Shown: positions 1 through 12,262, counted from the first letter of the stretch. The stretch is 51,687 nucleotides of DNA from Helochares maculicollis (GCA_033557835.1 JAWQRO010000159.1:1-51687); one strand, 5' to 3'. The notes: generated by a model from the sequence alone, not told the origin. Numbers and translations: made by a program.

Positions 1-8
1 GTGTGTGT

Positions 9-70
<62 letters not shown>
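1..70. repeat. GT/TA microsatellite
   Basis: A short GT run passes directly into about 28 TA dinucleotides. The open frame through it (alternating Tyr/Ile) is an artefact of the repeat. It abuts the dispersed repeat that starts at 80. Confidence 0.97.
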
Positions 71-79
71 ATACGTGAA

Positions 80-280
80 GTAAACATTCAAATCTTGATT
101 CAGTTCTTGAGTTCTGGTTTTACATCATTTTCTACGACACTCAAAACTTATAAAAGGATAATGTCGATTCTCCACTGTAAAAAAACTCTAGTTGATGGGT
201 GAAGATATATAAAACAACTGATAAAGACCTAGATTTATCATTAGACTTTAATTTAATGTCTTTTAATTTTAATTTGCGTC
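80..280 (+). repeat. Dispersed 201-bp repeat, copy 1
   Basis: This stretch aligns end to end with 24382-24583 in the same orientation, at roughly 85% identity by eye. Both copies share the start GTAA(A/G)CATTCAAATCTTGA and the end TTTTAATTTTAAT(T/C)TGCGTC. This copy sits between a TA microsatellite and a CA microsatellite, as is often seen for repeats that insert next to, or carry, simple sequence. No terminal inverted repeats or long open frame are visible, and the family is not recognised. Confidence 0.8.
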
Positions 281-286
281 GATAAA

Positions 287-308
287 CACACACACACACA
301 CACACACA
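287..308. repeat. (CA)11 microsatellite
   Basis: Eleven CA dinucleotides, immediately after the 201-bp dispersed repeat. Confidence 0.95.
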
Positions 309-1117
309 AGCCAAAGGAATTTTATACTCAACGATTGAAGACTAGTCGCACAAGCACAAGCACATTTTCTTGACAAACAAGAACATCGACTTTTCAAATA
401 ACAAATTCGACAGAATATGTTAAAAACTTAAAATGAAAAACGTAAGTCCTATGTATGAAAATGTAAAATTGAAGCATATTTTATCTCTCATTTTCATAAA
501 ATATAATGTTGCCTTCGTGATACTTTTCTAGATATTTTATGCCCCTAATTACTATATTTCTTGTTCTTGGGAGCATTGTTACAATTAAATAGCCGCTGAA
601 TGTATATGATAAACACACTTTTAAGTCCATTTATTTATACATTCTCTCCAAAGATCGTCAATTTGGTCGCTAAAAATAAATTATCTGGAACATAGGCTGT
701 TTCTGCGTTATGATTATTATTTTACTTTGCATTCTAAGAAGGGTTTGAAAAAGAGCACATGCCTAAAAGAGCAAATAATCTTTTCCCGATTATAAATTGT
801 AATTATTTTCTACACGTTGACGATGATTTGTTTTATTGTGTGTTTTGCCAACAATAGAAACTGTTAAACCTGTTAGTACTTGCTGACAATTTTCAACTAA
901 TCAATTGGATTTTATTATTTTGTAATTGCTCTGCAGAAAATATTTTGCAAGCGCTTTTTCAAAAAAGATTTCTTTAATTATCCTTTCGCAGAAGCGATCT
1001 AGTCTAGAGACCATGACAGTAAATCAAGCTATTAACTTGGTTTTACTTTATAATTTAGCAGGTTTCCAGTTTCTGAAGATTTTGATTTGAAGCTTTGTAA
1101 AGACGTTTTTGAAGTCC
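309..1117. other. Unassigned AT-rich sequence
   Basis: No open frame of useful length, no repeat shared with the rest of the window and no RNA-gene signature seen. Confidence 0.6.
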
Positions 1118-2518
1118 ACTTATTATTGGGAGGAAAAAATCTCTTACTCTTGGATTTTCATTAATTTAGTTCTCAAAAAATGAATTATTGGAAAACATAG
1201 TGACTAGTCAACAAGGACTACTTAATTTTGACTTTTTGAAAATATATCAATTATGATGGCTAATCGATAGTTTTCTTTACCCATGTCATCAATTCTAAGA
1301 AGTGAGTCGGGCAGCTGGCCAGAAGATACTGAATACTTATTATTTTTTGTAGAGAAACAATTTTTCTTCATCTCTTCAGCCCAGATTTATTTTGGAGTCA
1401 CAAAGTCTACTGAAAGTTAATTGTCAGTATTATTCATAGAGACTAAAGAAACGTATTTTTGTGACACATCAAATATAATCTAAAAACGTTTGATAGAATG
1501 TACTTTCAGTCACACGCTAGAAGGCAGAATCACTGATTTTAAAAAAATTGAGAATACACAAAAAGACAAAGTTTTTCGGGTGAAAAGCCTACGAGTTAGG
1601 TAGGCTTAGCAAAAACGCTTAATTTTATTTTAATCTTTAAATAACAACTAACATTGATAATTCAGAGACTTTTGAAGTTGATTCAATAAAATTTATGGTT
1701 ACACTTGAGCTATTTTAGTGGTTTTTTTTCAAAAATATGGATCTATTTACAACTTACACACTTATTATTGAACAGGAAAAGTCTCTTACTCTTGGAGTTT
1801 AATTAATTTAATTCTCATAAAACAGATTATTTGAAAACATATAGAATGACCAGCAACAAGGATCTTCTACTCAATTTTGACTTTTTGAAAATATATCAAT
1901 TGTGATGGCTAGTCGATAGTTTCCTTTAACCATGTCATCAATTTTAGGAAGCGACTCGAGCAGTTGACCAGAAGACGTCACTTTATAACTGAATATTTCT
2001 AATTTTTTTGTAGAGAATCGATTTTTCTTCATCTCTTCAGCGCAGATTCCTTTTGGAGTCAGAAAGACTAGTGAAAATTAATTGTCAATATTATTCATAG
2101 ATTAAAGAAGCGCATTTTTGAGGCATGAAATGAAAGTCAAAAACGATTGGTAGAGTTTTCTTTCAATCAGAGACTAAAAGGTAGTAACGCAAATTTTAAA
2201 AAATTGAGAATTCACAAAAAGACAGAAAGTCGTTCGGGTGCAAAGTTAACCAGTCAGATAGGCTATATAACAGACTTTTTAAATTATATCAGCGAGATTC
2301 TAAAATTTGTAGAAAAAACGCTTAATTTTATTTCAATCATTAAATAACAATTAACACTGATAATTTGAGAATTTTGAAACTAAGATTCAATAGAATATAT
2401 ACATTGCATTTCAGCAATTTTAATGGCTTTTCAAAAATATGGATCTATTATTGGACAGGAAAAAACTCTTACTCTTGCATTTTAATTAGCTTAATTCTCA
2501 TAAAACGAATTATTTGAA
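1118..2518 (+). repeat. Large tandem repeat, 640-685-bp units 1, 2 and start of 3
   Basis: The landmark CTCTTACTCTTG occurs at 1141, 1783 and 2466, giving periods of 642 and 683 bp. Other landmarks recur in order in units 1 and 2: CAACAAGGA, ATATATCAATT.TGATGGCTA, CATGTCATCAATT, TTTTTCTTCATCTCTTCAG, TATTATTCATAGA and AATAACAA. The units are diverged by substitutions and small indels, so the array is not young. Unit 3 is recognisable only for its first 70 bases, up to TTATTTGAA; its continuation appears to lie at 4540. No protein-coding frame survives; the 66-codon frame at 2147-2347 falls within a unit and is not supported. Confidence 0.85.
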
Positions 2519-4539
2519 CACGATTAGTGTTTGCTTTGCTTTATAATAGAAAAATTAATTAATTAGTAAGAATTATCACATTATACTGCAAGTCCAAAGT
2601 ACTAAAATACCTTTTTTGATGGGGTTAAATGACCTACACTTTCGCAAATCTGTAGCAAATGCTACGAAACCTACATATTTGCGGATAGACTTCCATTCAT
2701 TGGTATGCATTTGCTGATTATGTATGTACAGGCATTGGGCTCTTTGAAGTTATGCGTACCTATTGTTATTCGTATAATCCTACACATGTCTGCGCTACTG
2801 TCCACGTAGCATTATCAGGACTATATAGGTTGCTACGTTATATGTATAGTATCAGCGATAAAAGCATTCAGAAATTACGAGAACGTTCCAATCATTTTTT
2901 TTAAATATTTTGTTCAATCATGCAATTTAAACCAACGTATAGTCACCTCATTCACATAACAGTTGAAAATATATTTACTTTGATATCGCTTTCTAAATTT
3001 TTTAAGCATGTCATTCATAACCGTTTGTGTCAACTTCTATAACACAACAATGTTGCTTAGTGCAATTGGTATAGGTTAACATTTTGTAAAACTGTGTTCT
3101 CCGAATCAATCTACATGAATTACCGTGGGCAAGCACAATCCGATATGGCAACAATTGCATATGTAGAATTTTAATGTTAATGGTCGCAAATGATTGTTTT
3201 GGTTTAAATTGCACGAACAGAAAACAATCATATGTTATCCTACGATTAATCAAGGTCCTTTAAAGTACTTTTTTGAGTATGATGAGAATAATAGAACGCA
3301 AAATGTGCATCCTAGGCCTGCATGAATGGTGAATTGGTATTGCCCATCCAAAAAACGACCAGGCAAGATCTATCCATAGCTCACACCAGCACGCACAAAA
3401 TAATGGCCAGTATACAAATAAACTGCCTCAAATCAGTATAATTGGCGCATGCTTTAGTGAGATCAACAAAAACCATTGCATTATATTTTAAGTTTCGGTC
3501 TATACATTACTAGACAATTAAACTGAGAAAAAATATATAATTACAGTTCGCTTTTGGGATATAACAAAAATAGGCCAGCTTAGATGCTGAAAAGAAAAGT
3601 CATTAAAGCAATGCAAAAACAAGTCATATCCTGATTCACCCCAGATTTGTTCCATAAAATAGAAGTTGGGTTACAGTTTTATCCCATGTGTTTCCATGGG
3701 AAACTCGGGTAGCGGAGGCTCTTCTTGGCAGCGTAATACAATTTGCGAAAGACAATAATCTAGGTACTTTATTTGAATGTTCATTCAAATTAGGAATATT
3801 TTGAGTGGAAATTTAATCTAATCAGTCGGTGGGGCGCGACTTATCCCCAAACATTTTCCTTTATGCCTACAGTCACCCCACTCCTGTGCGGTTCAAATTA
3901 AACCGACGAAGTTGCAAACAAATTGGGCTACTTTAAAAGTTGTATACAGACACAGAGAGGCCGGGGTTTTACGATTGCAAACGCGTAGGAGGGAAAACTC
4001 TCCGACTATCATACTACGGCGAACCGGATATACTTTTAAACGATTTTTTGCGGCAAATTGGAAAATCGCCAACTTTTCAACATGTTCACCAAGAGTTTGA
4101 TAAACTTTTTGTTATGTTGCACATGGCAAGCTAACGTTCTTTATTTAGAACAGATTACTAATGTATATTTTTTGATACATGGCTACTATTCCTTTCAAAT
4201 GGGCCGATAAATTTTCTTAGAATAGATTGTAATGGCAAATGAAGGACGAATTTCGATTTCGCGTTTTTTGATTCCATACGTTTTTCTGTCTGTTATTAAT
4301 ACAACGCTTTTAGTTTCAAAAATCTCATGATTCCGATGTTCCACTTTAATACCAATGAGTCCACTCTGAAGATGGTAAGACCTAAGAAACCAAAAGAGGA
4401 CAACTATGCACCAACGCACAAATTGCATCTAGTTTCTTAAAACTCTCTATTTGTATGTTACGTGGCGAAATTTTACCTGTATACGGTTGTATTTACTGAC
4501 CGCAGATAAATAAGGTATTTAAGCTCTTGAAAAAGTATG
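2519..4539. mobile_element. Possible 2.0-kb insertion splitting repeat unit 3
   Basis: Unit 3 of the large tandem repeat stops after TTTGAA at 2513-2518 and resumes with TTTGAA at 4540-4545. The intervening 2021 bp is unrelated to the repeat. The 6-bp direct repeat at the junctions is what an insertion would leave. No terminal inverted repeats, LTRs or poly(A) tail are visible, and the short frames inside (for example 3011-3253 minus, 3940-4134 plus) match nothing I know. It could instead be unique DNA between two independent truncated repeat copies. Confidence 0.4.
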
Positions 4540-5206
4540 TTTGAAAACATACCAGTCAACAAGGATCTTCTACTCAATTTTGACTTTTTTGACTTTCTCT
4601 GAAAGTATATCGATTGCGATGACTATTCACAAGATCCTTTCAGCACGTCATCTATTCTAAGAAGCGATTCGGACAGTTTTTTGTAGAGAAACGATTATTC
4701 TTCACTTCGTCAGCTCAGATTCCGTTTGGGGTCACAAAGTCTACTGAAAATTAATTTTCAGTATTATTCATAGAGTATAGGAACGGATTTTTCTGAGGCA
4801 TCAAATAAAGGCCAAAACCGTTTGGTAGAGTTACCTTTCAGTCAGAATATACAGAAGGATGGAAAGGTTTTCGGAAGAAAAGTGCACGATTCAGGTAGGC
4901 TACCCAAAAATTTACACGAATGTAGGGCGGAAATTTGTTGAAAATTTCTGGATTAGCGGTTGTGTTACTTAACAGATTTTCTAAATCAGTGAGTTTGCTT
5001 ACGATTTATGGACAAAATCGCAGGATTTTTGGAAAAAATCGCAGGATTTCTGAAAAACTCGCAGGATTTTTGGGAAAAATCGCAGGATTTTTGGAAAAAA
5101 TCTCAGAAGTTTTAAAAAAAATCGCTAGATTTTTGGAAAATATCGCAGTTTTGGAAAAAATGCGAGATGTTTACACCATTAAATAACAAAACATTGATAA
5201 TTTGGA
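4540..5206 (+). repeat. Continuation of repeat unit 3
   Basis: Starts with the same landmarks that follow the break point in units 1 and 2: TTTGAAAACAT, CAACAAGGATCTTCTACTC, the ATATC.ATT.CGATG segment, CGTCATCTATTCTAAGAAG, the TTCTTCA..TC.TCAGC segment, TATTATTCATAGAG, and finally ATTAAATAACAA..CATTGATAATT near 5200. Near its end a 21-bp minisatellite replaces the ordinary unit sequence. Confidence 0.8.
5005..5162 (+). repeat. 21-bp minisatellite inside repeat unit 3
   Basis: About seven imperfect units of the form AATCGCAGGATTTTTGGAAAA (20-22 bp). Because the period is close to a multiple of three, an 83-codon frame (4935-5186) stays open across it and encodes repeats like AGFLGKI and AGFLEKI. 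This follows from the periodicity and there is no other sign of a gene. Confidence 0.9.
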
Positions 5207-6557
5207 GAGTAAATTGTGAATATCGATGTTTTTACTGTATTCCCTAGTATTGTGTAATTCTGACTAGGACTCCTGTAAGTTCAAAAGTAAATACTCCTGA
5301 TTTTTTTTGACCAAGCTGTTTCACCTCAACTTTTTCATTTTTAATTCTTTCATCGCAAATTGCTGTGACGTTTAGATTTTGACTTTGGCGTCTGATTCGG
5401 TAGTTTTTTTAGTTTACATCCTGCAATCTCAAGCGCTTAGCATTGATAGTTTCAGTATCTTATTTAGAGTTCTTGTAATCTAGGTGCTCTATTTGAATTT
5501 TTAATCCTTGTCCGATTGAAAAATCTCTAAACTGTCCGGAAACTTTCAATTTCCAGCATTTAGGTCCACACATTGTCCATAATATATCCTGTTAGTTACA
5601 ATGAATTTCTGTATAAAATCTGGATTTTTTGAGTGACGACAACCATGCTTAAAACTTTAAATTTTTTAGCTAGATGCTTTGACGATTACAATCGGAAGTA
5701 CTACGTAAGCATGCAATTTCCGTTATAACTTCAAAATGCTGAAGTTTTGATTTGATAATCCTGAAGTTGTGATTTGTAGCTATATATTTCACTTTAATAC
5801 TAAAGAGCTTGTTTCACAATTAAGATACTAAACTTAAAGAGGTGGTAGATATAAACGATAAGTTTTTATGCATTTTGGGGCACAATTAGTAACCAAGATA
5901 TTAATTACATGTACATGTTTAGAGCCACTGTTGGAATTCCCTATGACGTCGTCGGTCGAACACAGACGAATTTGATCGGTATTTCAAAGAATCATCTTCT
6001 TGTTTACGCTTAAAGCATCTGGACTCGAAATTGACAAAATAATAATAAAAAACCCTCATTGAAACGAAATAAAGACGAGCGAAAAAAGTTAGCAGCCCAA
6101 TAAATTTCAACCGGAAAGCAAAACAAGCGCTGCATGTTTGGTCGGATTGCGTTCATTTCAATTTGTTTTTAATACATTATTTACTATTACGTAAGTAAGC
6201 TAAACTTTTCTTTATACTTTATTCACAGAAAGACATATTTACTAATATGCAAAACATCCAAACTAAGCACAAAATAAGAAAAACCATAATTTTATTGTAA
6301 ACAGGGTGATAAAAATGAAAGCGGATGCTCATCAAAAAACGTACAGCGCAATAAATTTACAGCCACAGACGCAAGAGAAGCGGTGCATGTTTTTCTGTCA
6401 TCCCAATAACATGAATTTATACCATTAATTGTGATAGAAATTTAGTGTAGTCCATCGTTTTTAAGTTTCAATCGAATTTTTACTATAAAGAATGTCGACA
6501 ATTAAGTTATTGTGTGGTTTAAGATGTATGAGTCGAGGTCACGTTCAATCTCCAAGT
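5207..6557. other. Unassigned AT-rich sequence
   Basis: No gene seen. Two short passages around 6110-6150 and 6360-6390 resemble each other weakly (both contain a GC(T/G)GTGCATGTTT-like segment). Confidence 0.5.
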
Positions 6558-6965
6558 GGTTGTTTATGTTCTCTTTTTTGTCTTTATGATATTAGGAAGG
6601 TTTTATGTTCGTGAAATAATTTTATCTCGTGATTATGACGGATCTAACGCTTTGTTTTGATTGTGTTGCCGCTATTTAGACAGATAAAGGCGACCTTAGT
6701 TTACGATGTATGATGTAATAGTCTAATAGTGCGGCGGAAGATAATAATACAGATCTTTTTTCGAGGTCAGCTTCTATTTTAAATTATTTGAAAAAACGCG
6801 GAGCTATAACATTTTACTTCAATGGTTGTTTATGTTCTTTTCCTGTATCTCTTTGACGGTTTGGCATTCATGAAAAAATTTAATCTCGGGGTTTTGAAGG
6901 ATCTAACGACGTGTTTGATTGTGATGCCGTTAATTTAATAGCAATAACGGTGCCGTCATGTCTGC
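6558..6965 (+). repeat. Diverged direct duplication, about 140 bp
   Basis: 6558-6700 and 6820-6965 share ordered blocks: TGGTTGTTTATGTTCT, GTTCGTGAAA/ATTCATGAAA, TTTAATCTCG/TTTATCTCG, GGATCTAACG, TTTGATTGTG and TGCCG. Identity is low enough that the duplication is old. An 8-bp inverted match, ACAGGGTG at 6301 and CACCCTGT at 7108, surrounds the pair, but it is too short to call a transposon. Confidence 0.55.
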
Positions 6966-8323
6966 ATAATATTCTTTAACCCAGCATGGTCTATCGGCAT
7001 CATTTCAATAATGCCAGGAGTCCCAAATTAGCCAAATTTTCTACATTTTTATTTATACTCAGAAAATACTTTATATGTGGGTTAAGTACTGGAAATTAAT
7101 CCTACAACACCCTGTATAGATGTAAGAAAATTCTGAGTGGAGGCGCTCCATGTTTTTAATTTTATAGCAACTAGCTTTTTACCTCTCTGAAATCTGGAAA
7201 GGAAGTTATACTTCATAATAATAACAAATAAAACATTCATGTACACAGTTCTTGCCCAATCGAGCGTTTAAAAATCCAGAAACTGGAAGCCTGTGCCGCG
7301 CTTATTTTCAAGTGATATATTTGGTATGACATACTAATTGCTCAATATGAACAAACAAAACAAAATTTTATGTTTACTCAAAACTAGAAAATACGTAAAT
7401 GCGCTTTCACTGTACATAATATCCAATTGAAACATTAATGAATAATTCACTACCAGTCTGCATAGATATCCTCAGAAGTTTCATATGACCAAGACTAATA
7501 TTACAAATACTGCTCGTTAGTTTCAGAGCTGGCCAATCGAATACGCTTGAAAATAAATGAATATGGTCAATGAGTTGTAAGGTAAGTCCGACGGTACACG
7601 AGTAAATGACTACAAACTTCAAAAGTATAATCTTAAAAATCTATTTATATCTTCTTGAATCGATGGAAAGGATCGCGGGCCATTAGATTTGTAGAGATGC
7701 GGATGCTAATCTAGAGTGATTATATGTTTGTTGTGTATGATTTTCATCGAAAGAAGAAAATATTGTATCGGAGAGAAAATTCATTGTGCCTTTGCCGCTC
7801 ATTAGGACGCCATTTGATGTGTGAACTTCCAATCAGTACTGATTTCGCTCAGCACCGTATTATACCTACAAAATAAACTCGATGAATGGCGCATCAAAGG
7901 AAAGTGAAATTATGAATTGAAAATTGCTGCTACATTCATCCAGCTCAGAATTTCCCTAATATAAATCCCAGTGCGCACCGCCCCAAGTTAACTGCTTTAT
8001 TTATTCGAAAGTGGAAAAACCAAAGAAGTTAGCGACACGAAAATTGCGCCCTGGGCCAAATACGCTTAATAATTTTTTTCTGCAGAAATTTAAATATATA
8101 ACTTGGTTGCGAAATTAGCTTTGGATATCTGCTTTTACGCATGAAAGCTTTAGGAAAAACCAATAAGGTAAATTTTGATAAAACTTGTTTTTGTTGAGCA
8201 ACGTTCTGTATAAAATAATAATAAAACGCTCCAGGTGGAACGCTAGTACATTAAAACGGCGGTTTTTGTTTTCATTATCTACCCCGGAATTTGTTCACTA
8301 CAAATTGTTTTTCTACTTAACAT
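6966..8323. other. Unassigned sequence
   Basis: No supported gene. A consensus-like splice donor (AAG|GTAAGT) lies at about 7580, with a TTTCAG upstream, but the 54 bases between them are closed in all three frames. Confidence 0.5.
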
Positions 8324-8503
8324 ATGTATATTTTTAAGCTGGAAAGCCATTTTCCGGAAGATTGTATCGATATTTGCTTGCGTTTGGCGGAAGAAAAACT
8401 TCTTGTGCAAGCAAAGCAGGAATGGAAGAGAAGGGAGACCGAATTGATAAATTATTCCGGCAATAAGTCATCTCGGGAAAGTGTAGAAAGAACAGTTAAT
8501 TAA
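8324..8503 (+). CDS. Small exon-like ORF, 59 codons
   Basis: A 59-codon frame runs from an ATG at 8324 to a TAA at 8501. It has a balanced, charged composition (FPEDCIDICLRLAEEKLL then QAKQEWKRRETE) that looks like an amphipathic helix, unlike the low-complexity frames around it. A pyrimidine-rich tract ending TTTTTAAG at about 8338 could be a splice acceptor for an exon starting inside this frame, but no good donor was found before the stop. I do not recognise the protein. It may be a small gene, a terminal exon, a relic of a coding sequence, or chance. Confidence 0.25.
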   Translation: MYIFKLESHFPEDCIDICLRLAEEKLLVQAKQEWKRRETELINYSGNKSSRESVERTVN

Positions 8504-10527
8504 TTTAAGTTGGGTTAAGAAATTTTAATACCACATACTCGAGAGAATAACAACATGAACGCAAACTTTTCCCCCTTCGCTCCTTAGAAACTCTCGGCAT
8601 ATAACTTTGGCGAATGGCTCCTAAGGTCATGGACACCTTATCTTCCACATTTCTAAGGGATATAGGTGGTGTTCTAACAGTCTAGTAAGTCGGCAACTTG
8701 CACGGGAGACTACTTCTGCAATTCCAAGATGACGTACACGAAAGTTGATAACAGCAGCTCTGGCGTTCCTTCACCAACTCGAATCCTGCTCCGCGAAATG
8801 GCACTTCGAGGATGTAATTCATTATAATCGCACAACGGTTAAAATGCCAGAGTAAACTGATTATGGGGGCTAATTTCCCAACCCTTTCACCCACTTCCCT
8901 TATCGTACTTTCATCGGGGCCTCTGGAGTGTCGTATTGCTAGAAAGTGACGGCGAATGCCCCTTTCTGCGCTTCCTCGGCAGGATCTGAATTATGCAATT
9001 AATCCAATTGTATTGCTCCTACTTGCTTTGGACTTAACGGTTTACTATTGTTCTACTGGCTGTCTGAGAAACTGGCAGCTTGGAGGAGATATCGTCCTTA
9101 GTTTGGCCCAGAGAAGGTTTCTTCTTAGTTTGAGGTATTTTCAAGCAGGATACTTGCAAATACAATCGAATTGAAATATGTTCAATGAAATGTGATTTCG
9201 TATTTTTAAATACTGGGTGCGTTAAGTTTCAAATTTGATTTGTCTAAATAATACAATTATAAATAATTCGTTATGAATAGATCATTTAAAATAAATGAAA
9301 TTGTTGACAACTGTTGGAAATACGATAATTTTAATGAAAACGGTTTTAGTAATAGAAACCATTTAAGACAATATCAACTAACTAGAATGCCAAATAAAAG
9401 AAGTAATAAGAGAAACTGCTGCTAGGGACTAGTGACTAAATGAAGGTAGTTGTAAATGAAGGAAGCCCGAAGGAATGTCAAGGAGCGATGATAAATAACG
9501 CAGATTTTGTTATTAGCACAAGTATACATGTAACTTGAACAATTTACATAAGATTTTACAAGCATAGTAAATGTAATACCCGCTCTCATACGAAATTAGT
9601 TGTTAGCGTAGCTTTGTACGGAAAGATATGAAGAAGTAACAGCTTATGAGTTGAATCCATGTTTCTGCTCATTAAAGGTAATGATTCTACTGCAAGGAGC
9701 TACTAACGCTGACTGTTCGTTTCATTCACTTTTTCATACGCAAGAATCTTGTATATTCTCATGGAGGTTCGTCTCCAACACACACATACAACTACACACG
9801 CACTCTAGCACACACATACACTGACATACAAATACATATGTGTAGATACACTCAAACATAATCAACAGTATTATTACGTAACGTACATTTATGGAAGTCT
9901 TGAACGCAGAACCGCTGACTGTTGTCTCCAACTTGCATTCTAAACGGGATATACAGTTAATTTACTACTAATTCCTTCAAATTGCGGAAGCACACATTGA
10001 TTATTTCTCGGAGAGTTACGAAAAACCGGTTAAAATATTTTTACGTCGCGCTATGCGGATAGCATTTTTAAATTTTGCTGATATTTTTCAACGTGTGCAG
10101 TTGTGAATTTCAAACAAAATTCCCGCCTGTCCATAGCATGAGCGTTTCGTAGCCATATAATTACTACGTGCGGTGAAAGGATCAAGCTAAACAGGCACCT
10201 TAAGTTGGCATAATCGTACTTTGCTTAATTAACAAGTTGAGTGTAGCTACTAATGGCAGGTTATGCTTGACTTTGCCAGAAAACAATCGCAGTGATTTGC
10301 GAATCAACTCAAGACCGGTGAACTTGTCAGCTTAATGGTGAAAAATTTAGAGTGCCTACACTAAGGTTGTCGTGTATGTAACGCTGTCTTCAATAGCATT
10401 TATGACCATTTATTTATTTACATGCAATTAATCGATATGTATTTCCAATTACAGACTGGTTGAGCAAATTACAAGTGAGTTTTTTCATAGTTCTGTTATT
10501 AAAAAGTATTTCTGGATAAATATACAC
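8504..10527. other. Unassigned sequence with CA-rich patch
   Basis: No supported gene. 9776-9845 is an interrupted CA/TACA-rich patch that explains the Cys/Val-rich frame on the minus strand at 9734-9931. The frames at 8682-8894 (minus) and 8956-9174 (plus) lie in slightly GC-richer DNA but resemble no family I know. Confidence 0.5.
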
Positions 10528-12194
10528 ATCGCTTTACAATACACAACTAAACGATACAACTAATAGCTGTCCCCCAACAGTCCTACTTTCTGAAGTACAA
10601 ATGGCCCTAAAGAGCATAAAAAATGAAAAGGCAGCAGGAAATGACGGAATAACTGCTGAACTACTAAAACTAACAGTCACCAAAACCCTGCAATACCTGG
10701 CAATACTATACGCCGAATGCTTAAAGGAAAAGGAAATCCCTGACCACTGGAACAAACCTACAATAATCCTAATCCACAAGGAAAGTAGCAAAGAAGACAT
10801 CAAAAATTACCGCCCCGTAAGTCTCCTACCAGCAGTATATAAAATTCTCACAAAGTTAATCGACAACCGGATTCAATCTACACTTAGTTTTGCCCAACCA
10901 AGAAAACAAGCTAGATTCTGAAAGGGCTTCAGCACAATAGATCACATCCAAACAATCAAAGAAGTGATCAGCAGAACCAACGAATACAGATTACCACTGT
11001 CATTAGCATTCATTGACTTTGAGAAAGCATTCGACTCGGTAATGCCACAAGCAATAACAAATGCCCTGACAGAACAAAGTGTAGACAAAACATATATACA
11101 ATTACTGAATAACATCAACAAAGAGGCTAAAGCGGTCGTTAAACTCCATAAAAAAACTAGGGAATTTTCTGTAAGCAAAGGAGTAAGACAGGGAGACTCA
11201 ATATCCCCCACAGCCACCCTAGAACATGCGTTCAGAAGGTTAAACTGGGACAACTACGGACTGGGTATAAACGGGAAACGCCTCAACAACCTTCGCTTCG
11301 CCGACGACATAGTCCTAATAGCAAATGACCCCGCCAGTCTCCAAACAATGATTAACGAACTAGCCTTGGTCAGTCGGGAACTAGGTGTAAAGATGAACCT
11401 CTCTAAGATAAAGGTGATGTTCAACGAATTCACAGATAAAACACACATCACCATTGAGGATACCACCTTAGAAACAGTTGACGAATATCTTGGGCAACTA
11501 ATAAATCTATCAGGATTCCTACTTCCAGAAATCAATAGAAGAATTAAACTTGCATGGAGAGCATTTGGACGAAACTCTATAATATTCAAGTCCAAAATGG
11601 CCTTCCATTTAAAGAGCAGAACAATCGACCAATGTATCCTTCCAGTCCTAAGTTACGGTTGCGAAACCTGGACTCTTAATGCAACCGTTACAAATAACTT
11701 AGCCACTATCCAAAGATCAATGGAAAGATCAATGCTAGGCATTACAAAGAGAGATCGGAAAAGAACCACATGGATTAGAGATAAGACCAAAGTAACAGAC
11801 ATAATCCAAAGAGTCAAATCCCTGAATTGGCAATGGTCGGGACACATAGCAAGGACAGACAATAGATGGACAACAAGAATAATTAAATGCTATCCCAGGG
11901 GTATTAAGAGATCCAGAAAACACCCCAAAGACAGATGGGACCGAGACTTGCAGGAACAACCTGGTTCAGGCTAGCCGAAGACCGCAATAAATGAAAGTTG
12001 CTGGAACCAGAATACATACGGCAAGTGGTTGGGGTAACCATATAAAAATACAATAAGACATCGCCTCTTCAGAAGAAGTAGAAACACGTGAACAACATTG
12101 TGTGTAAAAATATTAATAATAACTAATTAAATCATTAAAGAGGCCTCACCTAGAAATATAGGTTGATATAGCTGAAATGATGATGATTATAATG
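10528..12194 (+). mobile_element. RTE-like non-LTR retrotransposon, 5'-truncated
   Basis: A 5'-truncated LINE carries only the reverse transcriptase half and the 3' end. The octamer ATATACAC occurs just before it (10520-10527) and just after (12195-12202), consistent with a target-site duplication from target-primed insertion. The 3' end is a short ATGATGATGATTATAATGAT run instead of poly(A), which fits the simple-repeat tails of the RTE clade. The endonuclease domain is missing. Confidence 0.85.
10535..12045 (+). pseudogene. RTE-like reverse transcriptase, broken
   Basis: Encodes the reverse transcriptase of a non-LTR retrotransposon. Visible in order: KAAGNDGITAELLK, NYRPVSLLPAVYKI, FIDFEKAFDSV (motif A, catalytic Asp), GVRQGDSISP, LRFADDIVL (motif C, the FADD catalytic box near 11295), then LSYGCETWTLN and the C-terminal W..GHIAR region. 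The frame entered at the truncation is interrupted by a TGA at 10919-10921, where relatives have Arg (RF*KGFSTIDHI; CGA to TGA would do this). The frame then runs open to 11974. Near 11950 the reading shifts to another frame (TTWFRLAEDRNK), which has a TGA in place of Trp, and it ends at about 12045. The element is dead but only moderately decayed. The minus-strand frames at 10942-11253, 11254-11595 and 11653-11959 are shadows. Confidence 0.9.
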
Positions 12195-12262
12195 ATATAC
12201 ACCGCAAAATGATTTATTTATGTACAATAGAAACTAATTTGTATATTCCTTTCAACTACACA

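Noticed and set aside
5..202. 65-codon ORF with Tyr-Ile repeats
   Set aside because: Translation of a TA microsatellite running into the dispersed repeat.
6301..7115. ACAGGGTG at 6301 and CACCCTGT at 7108 as ends of a DNA transposon
   Set aside because: Only 8 bp match, no target duplication and no transposase remnant; such matches are common by chance.
7526..7586. Exon between TTTCAG and AAG|GTAAGT
   Set aside because: Closed in all three frames; could only be non-coding, with no further support.
10942..11959. Minus-strand ORFs of 69-113 codons opposite the LINE
   Set aside because: Shadows of the reverse transcriptase gene; no independent motif.
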